Below, piece after piece: positions 57,490 through 64,000 of a stretch of 64,000 bases of DNA. Below the pieces are notes generated by a model. That model did no database searches. It saw nothing but the letters and a program-made list of their open reading frames with translations, and had not been told where the DNA came from. Source of the stretch: Bryopsis sp. KO-2023 (taxonomy: Eukaryota > Chlorophyta > Ulvophyceae > Bryopsidales > Bryopsidaceae). The DNA lies in the NCBI GenBank assembly GCA_030272585.1, contig BSYQ01000001.1, positions 8,323,001 through 8,387,000 of the forward strand, read 5' to 3'. Made by a program: the position numbers and the translations under genes. The first letter of the stretch is position 1; each line of letters opens with the position of its first letter.

Positions 57490-59217
57490 TTTGATTGGTA
57501 TACTAGTTTGATTGGTACTGTTTTGGGAAAAAAAATAAGTTTGGGATATCTTCACAAGGGAGTTCTGCGTCCTGGGGTGCCTTCTGATTGGATTCTATGT
57601 CCCACTTACAAAACGTTCAAATTAAACAAATTTGAGCGTTCTGAACAGAGGCTAGTGACTAGGCTCTGAGGACTGTGTCTGTGTTTTTTGAATTTGCTTC
57701 TTTCATGTAATTCTGATGCTGTCACAAATATTGCTGTGTTTGGAAAGTGCTGATGTGCATCTCATGTGTGCCTTTGAAGATGCTTGAAACTTACTACAAA
57801 ATATGATCTGGAACTGGAATTCTAGTTCCTTGAAATCAAACAGCTCTAATATTATTAAATAAATTAGCATTTTGGTCATAACATACCATCTTATTCATTC
57901 ATGAAACATATATATATCTGCTCCTACTTATCTCAGGAGAATCATATCAAGTATAAAGAGTATAAACACAGGCCAATCCTTGTTTAGTAGTGAACAGTTA
58001 GAAGTATCATAAACACAGGCCAACACTTGTTTTAGTAGTAAACGGTTAGAAGTATCATTCCCCCCAGTCTGCTGTTCACTACAGTCACTCATGGAACCCT
58101 TATGCAACCAACAGGATCAAATATTCAAAACAGCAGTTCCAGTCTTTTTGATGTTCTTTTTTGCTTTTTAATATACACATTGGAGGAAAATCAAAAAAAA
58201 ATCTTTTTCAGGGGAATTGAAAATATATTTCTGACACGCAGGGAAGGATTGTAGGAGTGAAGTATAAGGGCTGGGCTAAGGGCTGGTTGGTATAATATAT
58301 ATATATATACATATGTTGAAATTCTGTTGGGACATTTCCTTGCAATTCACTTTAGCCCAGGAAAAAAAAAGAGTGATTAAAAAAAAAGAGTGACATGGCT
58401 ATTCGGCTCCCCCCGATTTCTTGCATGACATTGAACTGAGTTTTCAACATAACTATTTTTTGGTGTGATGGCAAAGATAAGAGGCGCGAGATAATCTGGA
58501 TCCAAATTGCAGTTTTCACTCAGGATTTGCAGCTTCTTTTGCCAGTTTTGGGAAAAGATTAGACACATACATAATATCATATGAAAAAAAAACCCAGGCA
58601 TATGATGAAACAAGCAAACCAGGGATAGATCTAGAGGGATAGCCCAGGGGTTGATGTGCATATCTGCATCCCTCCGTTGTAATACCGTAGATAGGGTAAT
58701 TTCTGCGTCGGACTAATTTTTGCGAGTAGGAAAAATCGCAAAAATTAGTGTCGCAAAAATTGGGTTCCTAAACCCTGGGCCCTTTGCGACCTGATTGAAT
58801 CGCAAAAATTAGTGTCGCAAAAATAAAACACGCGAAAGTTCATGCGCGCAAACATTACCCCATTTACGGTATCCATTTCATTGATTCCAATCCAGGCCAA
58901 TCGTTTGGTGATATCTTAGCAGGTGATACCATCCTTTGTTAGTTTGTCATTACACTCAACTTCACACACCCCAGGTCATCCTCCAACCCTTCTATAAAAA
59001 AAAATCCCCCTCCCATACAGTTAGTTGTACACTTCCCACTATAATACATAAACCCAACCTGCTGGAGAGTTCAACTCTCCAAGTTGAACAAATAAAAAGA
59101 CAGCACCCCCCTCCCACTCCCCCAAACGAATTCTTTGTTTTACCTTCATTCTCATTCCTTGTCCAATGACATTGGCAGTACAAAATAATAGCATGCGTAC
59201 GTCAAAACAACATCCGA
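57490..59217. other. AT-rich intergenic DNA
   Basis: No gene was seen. Direct repeats of AAACACAGGCCAA…TTGTTTAGTAGTRAACRGTTAGAAGTATCAT lie at about 57965 and 58014. A TA microsatellite is at 58296-58310. It contains the MITE at 58685. Confidence 0.6.
58685..58869. mobile_element. MITE with TA target duplication
   Basis: The ends TA-CCGTAGATAGGGTAAT and ATTACCCCATTTACGG-TA are imperfect inverted repeats of about 26 bp, flanked by TA on both sides. Inside, AATCGCAAAAATTAGTGTCGCAAAAAT occurs twice. The 185 bp length and TA duplication fit a Tc1/mariner-type MITE. Its TACCGTA ends resemble those of the 827 bp element at 11460. Confidence 0.85.
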
Positions 59218-60489
59218 TCAAGATTCCCTCGAAAGGGAGTCAGTAAAGAAATAGGCATCGTACCTTCCACCAAGCCTCTGAAAAAACACAGACAGACACA
59301 GCGAAATCAGAAACAAAAAGGAGCAGAAGGAGCAGCAAACTACAAATCAAACATTACGAAACTTGGGAACAAAACACAAATCCCCCCTCCTTCACAAATG
59401 CTGATTACCTGAATCATCGTGAATTCAAAGATGGCTTCCTCATCTCTTCTGTACTTGTGCGTGACCCATATGCGCTGCTTCCATTTGCTGTCTGAAACCT
59501 ATGGATGACAGTGACACTAGTCAGCCTCGGAAGACCAACCTGTTCCACATCAGCATAATGCAATAATGGAAATCGGATATCCCTGGACTGCTTTTTCACG
59601 GCTAACATCATCCACATTGTGGCAAAAATTGCCTTCGTAAGGGGCAGGTATATAGCATGAAAAACATGGAGTCGAAACGGAATAGTCGCACTGTCGATGT
59701 GTCACCTGTAATGTGCTCAGTACTTTGCGTTCCGTATGGCCCAGAAGAACGATGAAGCGAGGTAAATGAAGCATTCTTCGGAATTTCTCAAATTGGCCAA
59801 GATCTTGCGAACAACTGCAGAAAACGGCACAGGTTTTTGTTGGTCACATCCCGTCATTGGGAATAAAGCAGACGGGAAGTTTTTTTCGTTTTCTCAGGGA
59901 AAGCTGAATCATCGATGCCCTACTCGAAAATGGGGACACCTCGCCAAAACGATGCAATTTCTAAAGAAAATTTGCACTTGAGAATTGGATTGCAACGAAA
60001 CAAGAAAGATCGGCCAGCAGCTTACCCAAAATAGTTTGACCGTTCGAATGGATCGACATTGGCAAATCTGTAAAGAACCTCGATGCCATGGTCGATGTAC
60101 GGATCGTTGTTGTTTTCCAATGCCTGGAAATCCACCACATAGTCACATCACCAATCCCTATGCTTGAACATTGATCAGCACTTCTCTCCCCAGCCTAAAT
60201 TCCACACCTTCATCTGAATCTCCAGGGCCTCTTCCTTAGTCAAATCGAAACTTGGCCAAATCCCTTCGCGTTTTTTGGGGAGTCGAATGCTCTCTCCACC
60301 ACCGATAGGAATTTCCCCGTTTTCAGACAAGGCTCTGGGTGTGGGTGTCCAGCGAACGCCATCTCCAGAAGGACGCCTCCGATCTCGCTTCAATCTCGTC
60401 GATCTGTGAGTGAAGGAAGTGTTGGGGAGGGAACCACTCCAGTGGCTTCCGCATCGCACATTGATCATGGCGCCCCTTTGCGACAGCAC
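59218..60489 (-). CDS. Conserved protein, DUF4864/NTF2-like (tentative)
   Basis: Six exons right to left: 60208-60489, 60026-60123, 59706-59814, 59540-59632, 59409-59498 and 59218-59277. They total 732 bases, 243 residues, phases consistent. An alternative Met lies at codon 8 (60468). The N-terminus is Arg/Ser-rich and may be an organelle-targeting sequence. The core reads WPSFDLTKEEALEIQMKALE, NNNDPYIDHGIEVLYRFANV, DPFERSNYFG, DLGQFEKFRRM, then a beta-rich C-terminal half ending RLGGRYDAYFFTDSLSRES. A helix-then-sheet order with 'more than one substrate of the day' motifs (ANVDPF, F..M) recalls DUF4864-type NTF2-fold proteins of algae and plants. That is from memory of the pattern and not certain; molecular function is unknown. 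It is divergent from the plus-strand frame at 60467. Confidence 0.75.
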
Positions 60490-61030
60490 CCTTGGAATCT
60501 TATTAAATGATGCAGAGTCTCTGTATCATCGTACACTTCCCCAAGAGCATCAGGGCGCCGATCACCGAAACATTTCCATGGCTGCTTTCTTGCGAAATTC
60601 GCGACGCCAGTTGTGCGCCGCCATTGTGCAGGTAAGCCCCCCCCCCACACATGAAGGAGACTGGAGCGATTGCAGAAAAAAGGAAGAAAATAGTTGGGAT
60701 GGCGGACGTTGGCCCAATACTTGGGATTTCAACAAAAAAATCCAGGGGATAGATGGCGTCAATTTGTGCCAATTTTGTGTCTGACAGAAGAAAACGAGTT
60801 TCTGTACCAGTCACCAGGGACCGACTGGAACGAAAGCTCGTTGCAGCATAAACCCCCGAACTGGGTGAAAGTGGCAAACCAGGTTTCGACGCTGAGACAA
60901 GGGCCATATGGCGTCCATAGACAAAGAGTTAATCCTTTCCCTCTGCTGCGGCTTGGGAAGTCTCAAGGGACCCACTGGATACGAAAAGGATCCCGAATGC
61001 ATTGGTGTGTGAGAAAAGATTTGTTCTCTA
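60467..61030 (+). CDS. Putative first exon(s) of a plus-strand gene
   Basis: 60467-60631 is 55 codons from an ATG to CAG|GTAAGCC (MAPLCDSTLGILLNDAES … FLRNSRRQLCAAIVQ). A second open stretch begins near 60799 and runs past 61030 (QSPGTDWNESSLQHKPPNWV…). They could be the 5' exons of Timeless just downstream, or a separate small gene; no similarity decides. Its ATG overlaps the alternative ATG of the minus-strand gene within one CATG. Confidence 0.4.
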
Positions 61031-61206
61031 CCCTTCGACGTATGTCCTGTATCGTCGAAGAGCTCGACACTCCACAAGTCCCGACTGCGCAGCCGCTTTC
61101 ACTGCCCTTTTCATTTCCTTGCGTTTCGCGGCTCGTCCTTTCACAATCGTCGTCGTTTCCGAGTCACTCAAGACACTCCTCTGGACGTCTCTGCTTCCAA
61201 TCAAAG

Positions 61207-63001
61207 CCTGTGTGTGGAGTGATCTTTGGCCTCCGAATGCTGACGTGTTTGGGTTCACGTTTCACCGAACAGAATGTTTGAAGGACCTTCAGAAGATTCT
61301 TCGGGAGGACGACCCCGACTTTCGAGAGGCGTTTTTCTTTCTGAGCGAGCTGGACGTCCCTCGACAGGACCTCGTCCCTCTGATAATCACATATTCAAAC
61401 GAGCCGGAGGTCGTCTACAACGCTCGTAAGCACACTCAACTTTCGCCGTGCAAGGAAACTCCGCCCACGCAGCGAGTAGTTCAACTTCCAAATTTCGAGA
61501 ACGATTCTTCCGAAAGCGAAAGAGTGGAATCCACAATGTCGCTGATCGGCCAGGAGTGTGCAGTGATTTCAGATCTGACACTCAATGTGTGTGTGACTGA
61601 CTGCAGTGAAAGTCCTGACTTTTCTGAGCATGCCGGTTGAGCATGCTAGGTCAGACAACCATTTCAAGCAGGCAAGGAAACCACCACCTACATGATTGAA
61701 AAATATCCTTGCTGATTCTGACGGCTTTGGTTGTGTCGAGAATCGATCCAAGAAAAGACTCTGCACCTTTCCACATAAATCTGCTATCTTGATGGCACTG
61801 TTGTTTTTTCAGCTTCATAATTGTTTTTTTCTTTTTTCTTGTACAGAAATAATGAAATCAGCCTGACTCCTTTTGAATTCGTTCAATTTTATGATAGAGG
61901 AAAACTGAAAGAAAATGCAAATCACTGAAGGTGGAATTTGTTGGCAAGATTTTGATGTGCTGCGAAGAGTTTTCTTCTTTCCTTTCTTTAAATGGGCATA
62001 GGCACCATCTTTTTTTTTTCTTTATATATACTTTTTTTGGCTGACAGCGTCAGTACATCCATAATGTGAAAACAGCGATAGTGCGTGGATCTGCGCTGAG
62101 CCAACTGGTTGGGTTTTTTGCGAATCACTTGAATGACTCCAACATGCGAAGAGAGGACACCATGCGTGTGCAGCTGGTTCTCGTATTTGTCAGAAACCTG
62201 CTGTGCACAGTGGATGGTAATGAAGGTCAAATCACTCATGTAAGTCCATTTTTTTTTTTTGCCTAAATAGACTAAGTGCTTAAAATCGAAACAGCTGAGA
62301 AGAATTTGCCACAGTCAGACTCAGAAACATAGCCTTCGAATAACGTTTTTTTGTTAAATTTTTTGCAGGAGGAAATTCTGAACCAGATGATCGATGAAAG
62401 CGTGATTGAAGTGCTGATAGCCATGGGTCAAAGAATCTGCCAGGCAAAGTTCAAAAAGGATGCACCCGTGTTGCTTCAAATCTTTTGCGAAATATTTCGC
62501 TACGTAACACCAGAGGCGCTGTTGAATGCAAAACGCCAGTCAGTGCAGCCACCCAAACAACAACCCAAGGTGCAGGTCGAGTGGAAAACAGTTGCAATCG
62601 ACGATTAGAATTCCGTTTCGAGGTGCAATTTTAGCTCATTGACCCAGTTTTGCGATGGATGCAGAGTTTTCCTAACAGTTTAATGGATTGCAGCTTTGAA
62701 ATGGATGGCCTGGAAGGTAGCTGAGCGTTTTCACCCTGTTTCTCGTTTAGATGGATGGACAGGAAAGGCGGAGACTTCAAATAGCAAGCATTTCCAGAAG
62801 CCTGCGCTATGGTGGGAAGTTTGTGAACAAATACAACGATTTCAGAGGAACTGTCGTGGTCAAAGACCTCAACAAAAATGCTGGAATGAAATTCAATCAA
62901 GCTGCGACACTGGGATCAAAAACCAAGGTGTGTGTAGAGTTTTCTTTTTAACCTGGTAGAGGAAAAAAAAGCCAGAAGAAAAAAAAGGAGACAGAATTTC
63001 C

Positions 63002-63037
<36 letters not shown>

Positions 63038-64000
63038 CTGAGAACACACACGAAACTCAAATGATTGTTGAAAATTTCAGAAAAGGATTTGGAAAAGTCA
63101 CCACGTAGGTCTCGAAATCAATGCTAATTGTGTTTGATATGGCCAGAAGCTGAAAGGATGGAAATCAGGTTGTCATTGCAAGCAGTGCATGGTTTCATTT
63201 GTTTGGGTATTTGCTGTTCAGGCGACGACCGCGAATGGATACCAGGAGGGGCTGCTTTTGAAGCTGAGAACTTATGCTGATAAATTCCTGAAGGAGTCTT
63301 ACAACATATTGATGGGGGTGATCGCGAAGGAACTGGAGCCAGGTTTGCTGATGTCGAATCTGGACAGGGACGATTTCCTTCGCTTCTTCAGACTAGCCCT
63401 ATTTTTCACGAGATATATTTCCATAAAGCAGGTAGGGTCTTCCCTAAACATGTAAAACAGTGGTGTTCCTGTCATTGAATTTTTGTTGGTGCGTGCGTGT
63501 TTGTGGTCAGATGTAAACAATTGAACAATGTAGTCAATTTACTGATTTATCGATAAATATTTACATCTTCGATTCGGATGATCAGAAACCTCTCAAAAGT
63601 AAAAGGAAGGTTTATTCGTGTTGAAGCTGTGAAAAGTTTGAATATGTGTAGTTTTCTTTGAAACATTTTTTTCACAGGAGAGGGCAATTCCATTGTCCCA
63701 GGGAAAAAAGGATGAACCGAAGGCTTCAGAAACAAAAGAAAGTTCCCCTTTTGATTTCATATCGACCACAACGAGCTCGACTGTGTTCAGAATCTTGCAG
63801 AGCATTTGGCTGTCGACAATCGGATGTAAAGTCAGCGAAAGAGACCCGGAAATGCAGGTGATCCCCAAAAAAAGGAAGCCAAAAACACAATTTCTGAATA
63901 TTTTGTCATTTGCCGACCGACCCAGGGTGTTGCATATGATGCATGGTGCTGAATTCTGTGCATTTGTGGTTTTGATTCGGTAAGGGTGCTTGCGTTGAGT
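61207..64000 (+). CDS. TIMELESS: Timeless/Tof1 replication fork protection protein (partial, runs off right edge)
   Basis: Exons: about 61207-61424, 61607-61671, 62048-62239, 62369-62569, 62751-62927, 63081-63104, 63222-63431 and 63678-63857, all in phase. The order matches the TIMELESS N-terminal domain: TECLKDLQKILREDDPDFRE with LVPLI, then LKVLTFLSMPVE, RVQLVLVFVRNLLCTV, EEILNQMIDESVIEVLIAMG, APVLLQIFCEIFRYVTPEALL, SRSLRYGGKFV, a 24-base exon (KRIWKSHH) and DKFLKESYNILMGVI. The 61607 exon ends CAG|GCAAGG, a GC-AG intron. Timeless with Tipin couples helicase and polymerase and supports checkpoint signalling. The true start is not settled, and the C-terminal part lies beyond the window. A further exon near 63927-63980 is likely. 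Confidence 0.88.
63002..63038. repeat. Poly-T tract in a Timeless intron
   Basis: A run of about 34 T lies 40 bases upstream of the 24-base exon at 63081, longer than a normal polypyrimidine tract. Confidence 0.9.

Overview
The window is nuclear DNA of a flagellated, plastid-bearing eukaryote. Genes carry many short GT-AG introns, and readable products include cilium-specific proteins (ARL6/BBS3 and the dynein regulatory complex subunit DRC2/CCDC65), a plant-type plastid YbeY-HAD fusion, the replication protein Timeless and a secreted Spondin_N protein. A unicellular alga of the chlorarachniophyte type would fit the moderate GC content and intron density, but that lineage guess is inference. 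All gene models were spliced by eye; exon sums that stay in frame are noted where checked.

Layout. 1-16.9 kb: a stretch of damaged or partial genes and repeats. It begins with the 3' end of a coiled-coil gene that recurs at 17.5 kb as part of a direct segmental duplication. Then come a potassium-channel fragment with an in-frame stop, a short GC-rich repeat, a candidate minus-strand Cys-rich membrane protein interrupted by a foldback MITE, a DIRS-like retroelement fossil, two minisatellites, an Erlin/SPFH gene with two apparent frameshifts and a TIR element in an intron, and a 5'-truncated Era-like GTPase. 16.9-25.2 kb: an ordered block of apparently intact genes: the coiled-coil gene, ARL6 (minus) and DRC2 (plus) head to head, then a minus-strand gene joining a TFIIS-N-like helical domain to two BRCT domains. 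25.2-28.5 kb is non-coding and low in complexity. 28.5-31.9 kb is the YbeY-HAD fusion (minus, eight exons). 33.3-37.2 kb is a ten-exon chromatin gene with tandem FMRP-type agenet/Tudor modules followed by two HMG boxes and a charged tail.

37.2-55.9 kb is repeat-rich: a ~1 kb sequence in inverted orientation at 38.2 and 48.3 kb, a complete CACTA (EnSpm) DNA transposon of 2.37 kb with CAT target duplications that carries exon-like pieces on both strands, a tandemly repeated AT-rich block, several dispersed repeat pairs, and a few isolated exons of unknown genes, one a small membrane protein. 55.9-57.5 kb is an eight-exon Spondin_N gene with a TATA box. 59.2-60.5 kb is a conserved six-exon minus-strand gene (DUF4864/NTF2-like, tentative). 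It starts head to head with a plus-strand reading frame, the two ATGs sharing one CATG. Timeless runs from about 61.2 kb off the right edge.

The intact genes serve separate systems (cilium assembly and motility, plastid RNA maturation, chromatin, replication fork protection, extracellular adhesion). The clearest functional grouping is the ARL6-DRC2 divergent pair, both ciliary and sharing a 310 bp promoter interval.
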